NCBI GenBank assembly: GCA_902779675.1
Contig: CACZCK010000021.1
Span: 1-64,000, forward strand
Length of the DNA: 64,000 bases
Source of the DNA: an uncultured Coriobacteriaceae bacterium
GTDB lineage: Bacteria; Actinomycetota; Coriobacteriia; Coriobacteriales; Atopobiaceae
Direction of reading: 5' to 3'
In this document: positions 12,686 to 21,958 of the stretch, in pieces
Numbering within the stretch: the stretch's first letter is position 1
Layout of the letters: each line of letters opens with the position of its first letter
Translations under genes and position numbers: made by a program
Notes under the pieces: model-generated
The model's database searches: none
What the model was told of the DNA's origin: nothing
What the model saw: the letters and a program-made list of their open reading frames with translations, nothing else

Positions 12686-12996
12686 CACTCTTCCTTTCTC
12701 CCGGACGGGCGGGGCGCGTTCGCATCCCGCCATGCCCTCCAAGCCTCGACTGCCCAAACGAGCAGGAACGAGGCCGCCTCTGCGCACCCAAAGACGAGCA
12801 CATCCCCTCGCGCAGCCAGCCATACCACAATCAGAGCCCCTGTGAGCAGCGCAAACGATACCATGATGCCCACAAGGCCGGCGGCCACGTGTACGGGACG
12901 GGACTTCCGCAGTGCCAGCTCGAACAGCAGCGCCGGAGGGAATGCGCCCACAAGACCAAGCACGGACCCCGCAACGATGGCCCGCGTCACTCCCAT
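12682..12996 (-). CDS. AtpI-like small membrane protein heading the ATP synthase operon
   Basis: A 104-residue protein with about four hydrophobic segments and a basic tail, positioned where atpI (subunit I, an assembly factor for the c-ring and possibly a Mg2+ carrier) usually lies. Sequence identity to AtpI is not obvious by eye, so the call rests mainly on size, topology and position. The ATG at 12996 follows GGGAGA; an ATG five codons earlier is less well placed. Confidence 0.7.
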   Translation of the reverse strand: MGVTRAIVAGSVLGLVGAFPPALLFELALRKSRPVHVAAGLVGIMVSFALLTGALIVVWLAARGDVLVFGCAEAASFLLVWAVEAWRAWRDANAPRPSGRKEEW

Positions 12997-13139
12997 GGAA
13001 TCATCTCCCAAGCGCCGGAAATCCGAACGGCTGGAAGTCTAGCCGTGTCATGCCGAAAACGCCATACCCCAACTTCCGAAAGAACATCGCTGACACAATT
13101 CGGGGGTCATGCACCATGTCACCTGCGCACGCGCCCTTG

Positions 13140-13784
13140 CTACTTGGTACCGTAGATGCGGTCGCCCGCATCGCCCAAGCCGGGAAGGATATAGGCGTTC
13201 TCGTTGAGCTGGCGGTCGACCACACAAGTATACAGGCGCACATCGGGGTCGAAGTCCAGCACCGCCTTGACGCCCTCGGGGCAGCTGACCAGCGTGAGGG
13301 CACGGATGTCCTTGACGCCGGCCTCGCGCAGGAACTGGATGGCGGCCGTCAGCGAACCGCCCGTGGCCAGCATCGGGTCGACGATGAGGCAGGTGCGATC
13401 CTCCACCGCCGGCGGGAACTTGCAGTAGTACTGCACGGGCTCGTGGGTCTCCTCGTCGCGATACATACCAACGTGACCGACGCGAGCCGAAGGCACAAGC
13501 GTCAGGATGCCGTCGACCATGCCCAAACCAGCGCGCAGGATGGGGATGATGGCGATCTTCTTGCCTGCGATCTTGTGGGCGGTCATCTTCTCGAGTGGGG
13601 TCTCGATCTCGACCTCCTCGAGAGGCAGGTCGCGCAGGGCCTCGTAGCCCTCGAGGACGGCCAGCTCGGTGACGAGCTCGCGGAAGTCCTTGGTGGAGGT
13701 GCCCTTGTCACGCAGGATGGCCAGCTTGTGCTGGACGAGCGGATGATCGACGACGGTGAGGCGGCTCTCGTCGTATGCAGACAT
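13140..13784 (-). CDS. upp: Uracil phosphoribosyltransferase
   Basis: A 214-residue cytosolic salvage enzyme converting uracil and PRPP to UMP. The PRPP-binding loop [12 protein letters not shown], the [18 protein letters not shown] strand and the C-terminal uracil-binding [10 protein letters not shown] are diagnostic. The start ATG at 13784 follows AAAGGAA and begins at the conserved [11 protein letters not shown] region. Confidence 0.97.
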   Translation of the reverse strand: MSAYDESRLTVVDHPLVQHKLAILRDKGTSTKDFRELVTELAVLEGYEALRDLPLEEVEIETPLEKMTAHKIAGKKIAIIPILRAGLGMVDGILTLVPSARVGHVGMYRDEETHEPVQYYCKFPPAVEDRTCLIVDPMLATGGSLTAAIQFLREAGVKDIRALTLVSCPEGVKAVLDFDPDVRLYTCVVDRQLNENAYILPGLGDAGDRIYGTK

Positions 13785-13883
13785 GATCGTTCCTTTCGAC
13801 GATATCAGTACCTTCATCATAGTACCGCTCTGACCTGCCCTGTATAGCATCAATGCCTTGGTGCCGTCCGTGGCAAACGAGGT

Positions 13884-13917
13884 CCGCCCCCAACGAAGCG
13901 TGCTCCGTTGGGGGCGG
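13884..13917 (-). terminator. Hairpin after glyA
   Basis: A perfect 12-base-pair stem, CCGCCCCCAACG (13884-13895) with its complement (13906-13917), loops over 10 bases directly after the glyA stop. The T-tract is poor (CTCGTTTG). Confidence 0.6.
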
Positions 13918-13941
13918 CCCGTGCAGTGCAGGCTTGTTTGT

Positions 13942-15201
13942 CTAGCCCAGCTCGGGGTAGAGCGGATGGGCGGCCAACAGCTCCTTGACCTCGGCCTTGA
14001 CCTGAGCCATGACGTTCTCGTCTCCCAGGTGCGTCACGGTCTCGCCAATGAGCTCGCCGATGCGCTCGGCCTCGGCCTCGTTGAAGCCGCGCGTGGTCAT
14101 GGCGGCGGACCCCACGCGGATGCCACTCGTCACAAAGGGGCTGCGCTTCTCGCCAGGGATGGTGTTCTTGTTGACGGTGATGCCCACCTCGTCGAGCGCG
14201 TTCTCGGCGAGCTTGCCAGTCACGTCCTCGCCGGCGGTGGTGAGGTCCACAAGCAGCAAGTGATTGTCGGTGCCGCCCGTCACCATGCGCAGGCCGCGCG
14301 ACTCCATGCCGCGACCCAGGGCCTTGGCGTTGGCGCACACGCCGTCGATGTAGGTGGCAAACGACGGCTGCAGGGCCTCGCCAAAGGCCACGGCCTTGCC
14401 TGCGATCACGTGCTCGAGCGGGCCGCCCTGACTGCCGGGGAACACCGCGGAGTTCATGCGCTTGGTGTACTCCTCGTTATTCCACAGGATGAGGCCGCCA
14501 CGCGTGCCGCGCAGGGTCTTGTGCGTGGTGGTGGTCACCACATCGGCCCAAGGCAGGGGGCTCGGATGAGCGCCCGTGGCCACCAGGCCTGCGATGTGGG
14601 CCATATCGACCATGAGGGCGGCGCCCACGGAGTGAGCGATCTGGGCAAAGCGCTCGAAGTCGATGATGCGCGGATAGGCGGAGGCGCCGGCGATGATCAG
14701 CTTGGGCTGGTACTTCTCGGCCTTGGCCGCCACGTCGTCGTAGTCGATACGCTCGGTCTGCTCGGAGAGCCCGTAACTCACGATGTTGAAGAGCTTGCCC
14801 GAGTAGTTGGCGGGGCTGCCGTGGGTGAGGTGGCCGCCATTGCTGAGGTCCATGCCCATGACGGTGTCGCCGGGGCCGGCAAAGACGCTCTCGGCAGCAT
14901 AGTTGGCCTGGGCGCCAGAGTGGGGCTGCACGTTGGCAAAAGCGCAGCCAAAGAGCTTCTTGGCGCGCTCGCGCGCGATGTCCTCCACGGCGTCGACGGC
15001 CCAGCAGCCGCCGTAGTAGCGATGCCCCGGCAGGCCCTCGGCGTACTTGTTGGTAAGCGGGCTGCCCACCGCCTCCATGACCGCGAGGCTCACGAAGTTC
15101 TCGGATGCGATGAGCTCGATGGAGTTGCGCTGGCGCGTGAGCTCGTCGCCGATGGCAGAGGCAAGCTCGGGATCTTGGGTACTCAGGTGCTCGAGGTACA
15201 T
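13942..15201 (-). CDS. glyA: Serine hydroxymethyltransferase
   Basis: A 419-residue PLP enzyme interconverting serine and glycine with tetrahydrofolate, feeding one-carbon metabolism. The PLP-lysine motif [14 protein letters not shown] and the N-terminal [14 protein letters not shown] are intact. The ATG at 15201 follows AGGAG; an extended open frame upstream is unsupported. Confidence 0.97.
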   Translation of the reverse strand: MYLEHLSTQDPELASAIGDELTRQRNSIELIASENFVSLAVMEAVGSPLTNKYAEGLPGHRYYGGCWAVDAVEDIARERAKKLFGCAFANVQPHSGAQANYAAESVFAGPGDTVMGMDLSNGGHLTHGSPANYSGKLFNIVSYGLSEQTERIDYDDVAAKAEKYQPKLIIAGASAYPRIIDFERFAQIAHSVGAALMVDMAHIAGLVATGAHPSPLPWADVVTTTTHKTLRGTRGGLILWNNEEYTKRMNSAVFPGSQGGPLEHVIAGKAVAFGEALQPSFATYIDGVCANAKALGRGMESRGLRMVTGGTDNHLLLVDLTTAGEDVTGKLAENALDEVGITVNKNTIPGEKRSPFVTSGIRVGSAAMTTRGFNEAEAERIGELIGETVTHLGDENVMAQVKAEVKELLAAHPLYPELG

Positions 15202-15321
15202 GGGTGCTCCTGTCTGAGTCAGGCGTCTGGTCCGTACGGTAGGGTAGCGCATGAGCATTTCAAGCAGATAAAACATGCTCTGACCACAAACGAGGCGCAC
15301 ATGTGGCGAGCATACCGCTCC

Positions 15322-15948
15322 CTAGGCCAGGATCTGGGCCTCGGTGATCGCGCCTTCGCGGAAGATCACCGGCTCGGGGCCTAGGCATCCCACGATGGTC
15401 GAGGCCACGCCCACGGGAGCGGGACCTGCGTCGAGGGAGAGGTCCGCCTCTTCCACGATGCGTTCCTCGATGCCCGAGCCGCTGGTAGCAGCCGCCTGCC
15501 CGTGCGTGTTCGCGCTGGTCGTGGCCAGTGGGGCACCGACGCTGCGTGCCAGCGTGCGTACCAGCTCGGAGTCTGGGCAGCGCAGGGCGATGGTCCCGTC
15601 GGCCGCGCGGTACTCGGGCGGCACGGCGTCGGAGGCGTGCACCACCAGCGTGAGGGCACCCGGCCAGTAGCGCACGGCGAGCTCGACGGCGTAGGCGGGC
15701 ACATCGGCGCCGTAGACGGTGAGGTCACTGGGGTCGGCGATGAGCCACGGCAACGTCTGAGTGCGGTCGCGGTGCTTGATGGCAAAGATCCGCTCGTGTC
15801 CGGGGTTGGCTGGCGTCGCGGCACAGCCGATGCCATACACGGAGTCGGTGGGCATCACCAGCACGCCGCCGAAGGCGAGCGTGGCCACGGCCTCGTCCAC
15901 AACCGAGCGCGACGGAGCGCTCTGGCTCGTCCTGATGAGCGATCCCAT
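15322..15948 (-). CDS. tsaC: L-threonylcarbamoyladenylate synthase (TsaC/Sua5 type)
   Basis: A 208-residue enzyme making threonylcarbamoyl-AMP from threonine, bicarbonate and ATP for the t6A37 tRNA modification. The YrdC-domain features are present: PTDSVYGIGCAAT near the N-terminus, KHRD (KxR), and SANTHGQAA. It lacks the extra C-terminal Sua5 domain. It starts 5 bases after the prmC stop, with an AGGAGG inside the end of prmC, so prfA, prmC and tsaC form one translation-associated unit. Confidence 0.92.
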   Translation of the reverse strand: MGSLIRTSQSAPSRSVVDEAVATLAFGGVLVMPTDSVYGIGCAATPANPGHERIFAIKHRDRTQTLPWLIADPSDLTVYGADVPAYAVELAVRYWPGALTLVVHASDAVPPEYRAADGTIALRCPDSELVRTLARSVGAPLATTSANTHGQAAATSGSGIEERIVEEADLSLDAGPAPVGVASTIVGCLGPEPVIFREGAITEAQILA

Positions 15949-15953
15949 GGCTT

Positions 15954-17033
15954 TTACGCCTCCTCTCGCACGGCCAGCAGCACGCGCGGTCGTCCCGTCA
16001 GGTCCTGGCGCACCTCGACCGTACGCCAGCCTCCCTGGATGCGGCAGAGGTCTGCCGCCGCCTCCACGTTGTCTTCGGAGAGCTCCACGCAGAACCAACC
16101 CGCAGGCGCCAGCACGCGCGGGGCCAGGTCCAGCACGCGCCGAAAGATGTCGAGCCCGTCTGGGCCGCCATCCAGAGCAAGGTGAGGCTCGTGGTCCCTC
16201 ACCTCGGGGGGCACGTCACGCTCCAGTACCGCAGTTGGGATGTAGGGCGGATTGGACACCAGCACCGAGAACGTGCCCATCAGCTCGGCGGGCACCGCAG
16301 CCGCAAGGTCGCACTCGTAGACGTCCACCGCATCGGCAAGCCCCAGGGTGTCGCGATTGTGCTTGGCCAGCCTCACGGCCTGTGAAGAGAGGTCGGTGGC
16401 GACCACGGCGGTGCCGGGGCGTTCGCTCGCGATGGAGAGCGCAATGCATCCGGTGCCCGTGCACAGGTCGAGCACTCGCACGCCCAACGGGGCCTCCGCA
16501 GCCTCCGCCTCGAGCGCCGCCGCCTCACGCAGGTACTCGTCGACCGCCCGCTCGTCCAGCAGGCCGTCCTCGTTGGGCACCAGCGCGGCACGCAGCTCGG
16601 CGAGACGCGCGTCGCGCTCAGCGCGCTTGGAGCCCGTGCGCGCGGCCGTGCGCCGGCGCACGTCGTCGTAGGCTACACCGGAGGCCAATGCAGCGTCCAC
16701 GCCCTCGAGTGCGGCATCCACCAGGATCTCGGTCTCGGGCCGCGGGATGAGCACGCCCTGCTCGCAGCGCATGACAATATGGCGGAAGGGCATCTCGCCC
16801 GTCACGTACTGCAAGGGCTCTCCCCTGCCACGACGCGCCACGGCCTCGTGCATGGCAGCCAGCTCGTCGGCGGTGAGCGGCTTGTCAAAGTGGGTGTAGA
16901 CCTCGACCCTGGACAGGCCCGTGACGTAGCACAGCAGCCACTCCGCCGAGAGGCGGGGCCGCTCGTCGCCCTTGCGCTGCAGGTACCCGACGGTCCAGTC
17001 GAGCACGCGTTTCACGATCCAGGTCTCTGGCAT
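15954..17033 (-). CDS. prmC: Peptide chain release factor N5-glutamine methyltransferase, with an insert
   Basis: A 359-residue SAM-dependent enzyme that methylates the Gln of the GGQ motif in release factors. The SAM loop is VLDLCTGTGCIALS and the substrate motif is VSNPPYIP. Typical PrmC proteins have about 280 residues. Here about 65 extra residues, charged and probably helical (around 115-183), lie between the N-terminal domain and the SAM domain. ATG at 17033 follows GGAGGAG. Its substrate gene prfA lies immediately upstream. Confidence 0.93.
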   Translation of the reverse strand: MPETWIVKRVLDWTVGYLQRKGDERPRLSAEWLLCYVTGLSRVEVYTHFDKPLTADELAAMHEAVARRGRGEPLQYVTGEMPFRHIVMRCEQGVLIPRPETEILVDAALEGVDAALASGVAYDDVRRRTAARTGSKRAERDARLAELRAALVPNEDGLLDERAVDEYLREAAALEAEAAEAPLGVRVLDLCTGTGCIALSIASERPGTAVVATDLSSQAVRLAKHNRDTLGLADAVDVYECDLAAAVPAELMGTFSVLVSNPPYIPTAVLERDVPPEVRDHEPHLALDGGPDGLDIFRRVLDLAPRVLAPAGWFCVELSEDNVEAAADLCRIQGGWRTVEVRQDLTGRPRVLLAVREEA

Positions 17034-17051
17034 GCCGCTCCTCCAATGCAC

Positions 17052-17118
17052 TTGGCTCGGAAGGGATACTCCCCTTTGAGTCACACCGACTCAAAGGGGA
17101 GTATCCCTTCCGAGCCAA
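17052..17118. repeat. Perfect 30-base-pair inverted repeat between prfA and prmC
   Basis: Arms 17052-17081 and 17089-17118 are exact reverse complements over 30 bases with a 7-base loop (CACACCG). The left arm begins TTGGCTCGGAAGGG. It starts 9 bases after the prfA stop and lies just upstream of the prmC ribosome-binding site. There is no T-tract, so simple intrinsic termination is not obvious. Confidence 0.9.
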
Positions 17119-17127
17119 CAGGTTGTC

Positions 17128-18195
17128 TTAGACCGCCTCTGCCAGCTTCTGGGCGCGCTCCGCCGCAGCCAGCGCGTCGATGACCGTGACCAGCTTGTCG
17201 CCCAGCAGCACGCCGTTGTAGGTGGCATTGAAGCCGATGCGGTGGTCGGTCACGCGGTCCTGAGGCTGGTTGTAGGTGCGGATCTTCTCGGCACGGTCGC
17301 CGCGGCCGATCTGCCCCATGCGCTCGGCGCCAAGCTCTGCCTGCTGCTTCTCCAGCTCCATCTCGTACAGTCGGGCACGCAGCATCTGCATGCAGACCTC
17401 GCGGTTCTGGATCTGCGAGCGCTGGTCCTGCGACTGCACCACGGTGTTGGTGGGCAGGTGCGTGATGCGCACGGCGGAGTAGGTGGTATTGACGCCCTGG
17501 CCGCCGGGGCCGCTCGCGCAGTAGGTGTCGATGCGCAGGTCTTCCTGGTTGATCTGGATGTCGATGTCGTCGGCCTCGGGCATGACGACCACGGTGGCCG
17601 TGGAGGTCTGGATGCGCCCCTGGCTCTCGGTGACCGGCACGCGCTGGACGCGATGGACGCCGCCCTCGTACTTCATCACCGAGAAGACCTTGTCGCCCGT
17701 GACCTTGAACTCGATGGTCTTGAAGCCGCCGGCGTCCGACGGGCTCGACGAGAAGACCTCGATCTTCCAGCCACGGCTCGCCGCAAAGCGCTCGTACATC
17801 TTAAAGAGGTCGCCGGCAAAGATGGCCGCCTCGTCGCCACCGGCCGCGCCGCGGATCTCGACGATGGTGTCCTTCTCGTCGTTGGGGTCGCCGGGGATGA
17901 GCATGACCTTGATCTCGTCCTCGAGCTCGGGGAGCTTGGCCTCGTTGGACGCGAGGTCCTCCTGCAGCATCTCCTTCTCGTCGGGGTCGCTCGTCTCGCG
18001 CAGCATCTCCTTGGCCACCTCGATGTCGTCGAGTGCCGTCAGGTACTCGCGCGCCTTGGAGGCCAGCTCGGCCTGGTTGGCGTGCTCCTTGGCGATGCGC
18101 GCGTACTCCTTGGGGTCGGAGACGACCGCCGGGTCGACCATCCGCTTCTCCAGCTCGGCGTACGCGTCGAGCAGCTTCTCGAGCTTGTCTCGCAT
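17128..18195 (-). CDS. prfA: Peptide chain release factor 1
   Basis: A 355-residue factor that terminates translation at UAA and UAG. The catalytic GGQ occurs in [11 protein letters not shown], and the codon-recognition tripeptide is PVT in RVPVTESQG, the PxT type of RF1 and not the SPF type of RF2. ATG at 18195 follows AAGGAG. Confidence 0.97.
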   Translation of the reverse strand: MRDKLEKLLDAYAELEKRMVDPAVVSDPKEYARIAKEHANQAELASKAREYLTALDDIEVAKEMLRETSDPDEKEMLQEDLASNEAKLPELEDEIKVMLIPGDPNDEKDTIVEIRGAAGGDEAAIFAGDLFKMYERFAASRGWKIEVFSSSPSDAGGFKTIEFKVTGDKVFSVMKYEGGVHRVQRVPVTESQGRIQTSTATVVVMPEADDIDIQINQEDLRIDTYCASGPGGQGVNTTYSAVRITHLPTNTVVQSQDQRSQIQNREVCMQMLRARLYEMELEKQQAELGAERMGQIGRGDRAEKIRTYNQPQDRVTDHRIGFNATYNGVLLGDKLVTVIDALAAAERAQKLAEAV

Positions 18196-18549
18196 GATTG
18201 CTCCTTGAGTGATGCCGCAGGCGCGGCAGACGAATGTTTAGCCTTAAGAGGATACCACCCAAAGGCCAGGTTCTATTCTGCGAGCTCCGCAGGGGCGGGT
18301 GCGGCGCACAGCTTGCGCACAAAGGCACACGTCCGCGCGACCTTTTGGGGTCCCGTTATCAGCCGAGGCCTGTGGCCTCGAAGGCCCGCCCGCGTCAGTG
18401 GACACCAGATTTAGCTGCCTGCATCGAGCTTGTACCATTCGCGGATTGATTCACCTCTTTTATTGGATATCCATTCACGCAATCGCGATGATTATCCCTA
18501 AACGACACAACGGTCGTACAAGTGGCTCTCGCCGCGGAAAGGAGTCGCA
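18196..18549. other. Divergent intergenic region between prfA and arcA
   Basis: The 354 bases hold control DNA for two divergent genes. Features seen are a 7-base-pair inverted repeat CGAGGCC-TGT-GGCCTCG near 18364-18380 and a perfect 10-base palindrome TGGATATCCA at 18464-18473, 77 bases before arcA. The latter lies in an AT-richer patch and could be an operator. No gene is seen. Confidence 0.45.
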
Positions 18550-19758
18550 ATGATTCACGTTTATTCAGAGATTGGCAAGCTCAACACCGTCATGGTTCAC
18601 CGCCCGGGCAACGAGCTCAAGCAGATTCACCCCTCCATGCTCGAGGAGATGCTGTTCGAGGACACGCCGTTCCTTCCTTCCGCCCAGAAGGAGCATGACA
18701 TTTTTACGGGTATCCTACGCGACGCCGGCATCGAGGTCCTGGACATGCGCGACCTCTTTACCGACGCCTGCCGTGACAACTGGGTGCGCACCAACTTCAC
18801 GCGTGAGTTCGTGGCCGCCTCCAACCTGCCCTCCGAGGGCCTGGCCGAGTCCGTGCGCAGCTACTACGACGCGCTCGACCTCGAGGACTTCGTCGAGACC
18901 ATCTACTGCGGCATCCGCGGCAACAATCCCGCCATCAGCGACGTGACCACCCTTGCGGGCCTCGTCTCCAAGCAGGACCTGTTCCTGGTCAAGCCCCTCA
19001 CCAACACGCACTTCACGCGCGACAGCTCCATCAACGTGGCCGACTCCTACATCCTGTCGCGCATGCGCATGGACGCCCGCAAGCGCGAGCCCATCATGAT
19101 GAAGTACATCGCCCAGAACGCGCCTGCCTACAAGGGCAAGATCGTGAGCAACCTCTACCACCCCAAGTACGACTACATCCTCGAGGGTGGCAACTTCATG
19201 ATCCTCAACAAGGACTCGATCTGCATCGGCTGCAGCCAGCGCACCGAACCGCAGGCCATCGAGGTCGTCGCCGAGGAGCTGTTCAAGCACGGGTTCAAGG
19301 CCGTGTACGTCTTTGACCTCGAGATGAACCGCCAGAACATGTACCTCGACGACATGCTGTCGATGGTCGACCACGAGACCTTCATCTACAACCCGTTGCT
19401 GTCGGGCAACGTGCCGGTCTACAAGCTGACCTACGACGCCTACGAGGAGCCGCACGCCGAGTTCGTGAGCAACGACTGGCGTAAGGCCCTGTGCGAGGCG
19501 CTGGGCACCACCGCCGTCAACCTCATCCCCTGCGGTGGCGACGACCCGATCGCCAGCGCCTGGGAGACCTGGAACATGGGCTCCAACGTGCTGGCCATCG
19601 CCCCGGGCGAGGTCATTGGCTTCGTGCGCGCCGAGGTCACCCTCGACCTGCTAGAGAAGGCCGGCCTCACCGTGCACGCCTTTGCCGCACCCGAGCTCTC
19701 GCGTGGCCGTGGTGGCTGCCGCTGCATGTGCCTGCCCATCAACCGCGAGGACGCGTAG
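18550..19758 (+). CDS. arcA: Arginine deiminase
   Basis: A 402-residue cytosolic enzyme hydrolysing arginine to citrulline and ammonia, the first step of the ATP-yielding ADI pathway and of acid defence. The guanidino-modifying signatures are FTRDSS (substrate Asp), EGGNFMIL, the VDHETF region and the C-terminal CRCMCLPI, with the catalytic Cys near residue 392. It begins after a strong AAAGGAGT site. No ornithine carbamoyltransferase or antiporter gene adjoins it, and it is closed by a terminator, so it is monocistronic here. Confidence 0.97.
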   Translation: MIHVYSEIGKLNTVMVHRPGNELKQIHPSMLEEMLFEDTPFLPSAQKEHDIFTGILRDAGIEVLDMRDLFTDACRDNWVRTNFTREFVAASNLPSEGLAESVRSYYDALDLEDFVETIYCGIRGNNPAISDVTTLAGLVSKQDLFLVKPLTNTHFTRDSSINVADSYILSRMRMDARKREPIMMKYIAQNAPAYKGKIVSNLYHPKYDYILEGGNFMILNKDSICIGCSQRTEPQAIEVVAEELFKHGFKAVYVFDLEMNRQNMYLDDMLSMVDHETFIYNPLLSGNVPVYKLTYDAYEEPHAEFVSNDWRKALCEALGTTAVNLIPCGGDDPIASAWETWNMGSNVLAIAPGEVIGFVRAEVTLDLLEKAGLTVHAFAAPELSRGRGGCRCMCLPINREDA

Positions 19759-19786
19759 CACGTCACCGCATCTGACATAGGTACCG

Positions 19787-19830
19787 TTCGGGGCCGCCTT
19801 CCTCACGGAGGGCGGCCCCGAATTTGTTTT
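19787..19830 (+). terminator. Intrinsic terminator of arcA
   Basis: A perfect 12-base-pair stem, TTCGGGGCCGCC (19787-19798) with its complement (19811-19822), is followed by TTTGTTTT. Confidence 0.92.
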
Positions 19831-19920
19831 GGTGGAATGCTTGACTGACGGGCATCGGCCTCGCCTATCCTTGGCAGAGGGGCGCAGAGCACGCCCGGTA
19901 TCACGACGAACGGTTGCACG

Positions 19921-20457
19921 ATGGCAGGCCAAGAGCACAGCGAAACCGCCGAGCAAAGGCTACTCGCAGACCTCGAGCAGCGCGGCCTGGTGACGCACGA
20001 ACGCTCCAAATGGGGCGAGCCCGCTCTGCGCACCATCCCGCCCGGCCACGAGCCGCAGCGCACCGGCGACGCCGGCCCCCTGCAACGCAGGTTTGTGGCC
20101 TGCGCCTACGCCACACCCTCCCCTGGCAGCGACCTGTGCGCGAGTTGGGTCGAGCAGGCCTTCTCGCGTCTGGGCCTTGGCGTGGTGCTGGGAGATGCCG
20201 CCCACCTCTACCAGAGCTACTGCCATTACGACGACCCGGCGGACCTCCTGGTAGGCATGATCGTGGCCGTTCCACAGCACCCCTACTCCGCGCAAGGCGT
20301 CATCCACGGCCACGTGGGGCTCTACATTGGCGACGGGACCGTCATGGACAGCACCGACCAGCGCATACGCAAGGTCCCCCTCACCCTGTGGCTGAGCGCC
20401 TACGGCCTGATGGCCCCGCCTCGTTGGGGTTGGCTCGGCAGCATGGGGCTCACCTAG
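19921..20457 (+). CDS. NlpC/P60- or CHAP-like cysteine peptidase/amidase domain protein
   Basis: A 178-residue protein with no signal peptide or membrane segment. The central region has DLCASWVEQAFSRLG, then GMIVAVPQHP and HGHVGLYIGDGTVMDS. This Cys ... GHVGxYxG(N/D)G pattern is typical of NlpC/P60 and CHAP papain-like hydrolases, giving a candidate catalytic Cys (in DLCASW) and His (in GHVGLY). Such enzymes usually cut peptidoglycan outside the cell, so the absence of an export signal is odd. It may be cytosolic, phage-derived or exported by another route. Its nearest neighbours do not clarify the function. Confidence 0.65.
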   Translation: MAGQEHSETAEQRLLADLEQRGLVTHERSKWGEPALRTIPPGHEPQRTGDAGPLQRRFVACAYATPSPGSDLCASWVEQAFSRLGLGVVLGDAAHLYQSYCHYDDPADLLVGMIVAVPQHPYSAQGVIHGHVGLYIGDGTVMDSTDQRIRKVPLTLWLSAYGLMAPPRWGWLGSMGLT

Positions 20458-20640
20458 CGGGGTGGCCGGCATCGCACGCCAGACCAACGCGCCGCCCTGT
20501 TGGCGGGTGGCGGTTTGCGGCATTGGAAGATATTCGATTTCTTCTGAGACAGTTCGCCCATTGCGCGAGTATTAGAATCGGAAAGCCGATACGAAGCCAT
20601 GCGACACCGCGTCGCCACCTCTAGCAAGGAAGGAACACCG

Positions 20641-21831
20641 ATGAACAACCAAGCGAAGCTCGTCCCGAGCATCTGGCGCGTCGTGGCCATAGCCGCACTC
20701 TTCGTCTGCCTGCTGCTTGGCGCGCTGTACGTCTCCAAGCCGGCCCAGACGCCGGCACCTGCGGACGACGCCACCTCCGAGCAGGCCGCAGCCACAGACA
20801 AGAGCGGCAAGCCCTCGCTCATCGACGGCGATGACCCCCTGAGCCTGTGGACCGAGGGCGCTGCCTCCAAGAAGGCGCTCATCGACTATGTTGAGGCCGT
20901 GACCGATGAGTCCTCCCCCGACTTCATTCCCGCCGAGGACCGCATCGCCACCTTTGACGTCGACGGCACGCTGATCAACGAGACCGACCCCAACTACTTC
21001 GACTACACGCTGCTGGTGCATCGCGTGCTCGAGGACCCCGACTACAAGGACAAGGCCTCCGACTTCGAGAAGACCGTCGCCAACAAGATCGTCGACCAAA
21101 ACGAGAACGGCACCAAGTACGAGGAGCTCCCCGTCGAGCACGGCCAGGCCGTGGCCAGCGCCTTTGCGGGTATGACCGTCGACGAGTTCTACGACTACGT
21201 GCACGAGTTCGCCGAGTCCGACATGCCCAGCTACGAGGGCATGAAGCGCGGCAACGCCTTCTACCTGCCCATGGTGCAGGTGGTGCAGTACCTGCAGGCC
21301 AATGGCTTCGACGTCTACATGATGTCGGGCACCGACCGCCTCATCATGCGTGGTCTCTTTAGCTCCGAGCTCTGCCCGCTCGACATCCCGCTGGACCACA
21401 TCCTGGGCTCCGACGAGTCGCTGGTGGGCTCCAATCAGGCGGACGAGGACGGCCTCGACTACACCTTCGGCCAGGACGAGGAGCTGGTGCTGGGCGGCGA
21501 CTTCTACATGAAGACCCTCAAGGAGAACAAGTGCTACATCATCCAGCGCGAGGTTGCCAAGCAGCCGGTGCTCTCCTTCGGCAACAGCTCGGGTGACTTC
21601 TCGATGGACAACTACGCGCTCTCCAACCCCGACTATCGCTCTGCCGCCTTCCAGCTGTGCTGCGACGACGTCGAGCGCGAGAACGGCAAGCCCGAGAAGG
21701 CCGAGGAGATGCGCGCCCAGTGCGAGGAGTTTGGCTACGTGGCCGCCTCCATGAAGGACGACTGGAGCACCATCTACGGCGACGACGTGGTCTACCTCGG
21801 CGCCGAGGAGGAGCTCGCCCAGGCTGCTTAA
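20641..21831 (+). CDS. Membrane-anchored or exported HAD-family phosphatase
   Basis: A 396-residue protein with an N-terminal signal or anchor helix (IAALFVCLLLGALYV, about 17-31) and an Ala/Thr/Pro-rich linker. The HAD hydrolase core follows, with motif I DVDGTL (nucleophile Asp), motif II MMSGTDR and motif IV FGNSSGDFSM. The large cap between motifs I and II resembles extracytoplasmic HAD phosphatases of the phosphoserine or phosphocholine phosphatase type, but the substrate is not identifiable. ATG at 20641 follows AAGGAAGG. A terminator closes it as a single gene. Confidence 0.82.
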   Translation: MNNQAKLVPSIWRVVAIAALFVCLLLGALYVSKPAQTPAPADDATSEQAAATDKSGKPSLIDGDDPLSLWTEGAASKKALIDYVEAVTDESSPDFIPAEDRIATFDVDGTLINETDPNYFDYTLLVHRVLEDPDYKDKASDFEKTVANKIVDQNENGTKYEELPVEHGQAVASAFAGMTVDEFYDYVHEFAESDMPSYEGMKRGNAFYLPMVQVVQYLQANGFDVYMMSGTDRLIMRGLFSSELCPLDIPLDHILGSDESLVGSNQADEDGLDYTFGQDEELVLGGDFYMKTLKENKCYIIQREVAKQPVLSFGNSSGDFSMDNYALSNPDYRSAAFQLCCDDVERENGKPEKAEEMRAQCEEFGYVAASMKDDWSTIYGDDVVYLGAEEELAQAA

Positions 21832-21859
21832 GCCCAGAGCCTTCATACCTGCTCAGACG

Positions 21860-21894
21860 AGGGGAGCCGTCCCATGCAAGGGGGCGGCTCCCCT
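21860..21894 (+). terminator. Hairpin after the HAD phosphatase gene
   Basis: A 10-base-pair stem, AGGGGAGCCG (21860-21869) with its complement (21885-21894), lies 28 bases after the stop; the tail CCATTTGTT is only modestly T-rich. Confidence 0.7.
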
Positions 21895-21958
21895 CCATTT
21901 GTTGGATTGCCCTACAATTGTCTTATTCGTTTTGACCATATAGGAAAGTCGGGGATCC

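Noticed and set aside
13141..13784. Apparent upp start further upstream at 13853
   Set aside because: The extra residues are not conserved, and the ATG at 13784 has a proper ribosome-binding site.
18550..19758. A complete arcABCD operon
   Set aside because: arcA is followed directly by a terminator. The only transcarbamylase in the window matches putrescine carbamoyltransferase, and carbamate kinase is 29 kb away.
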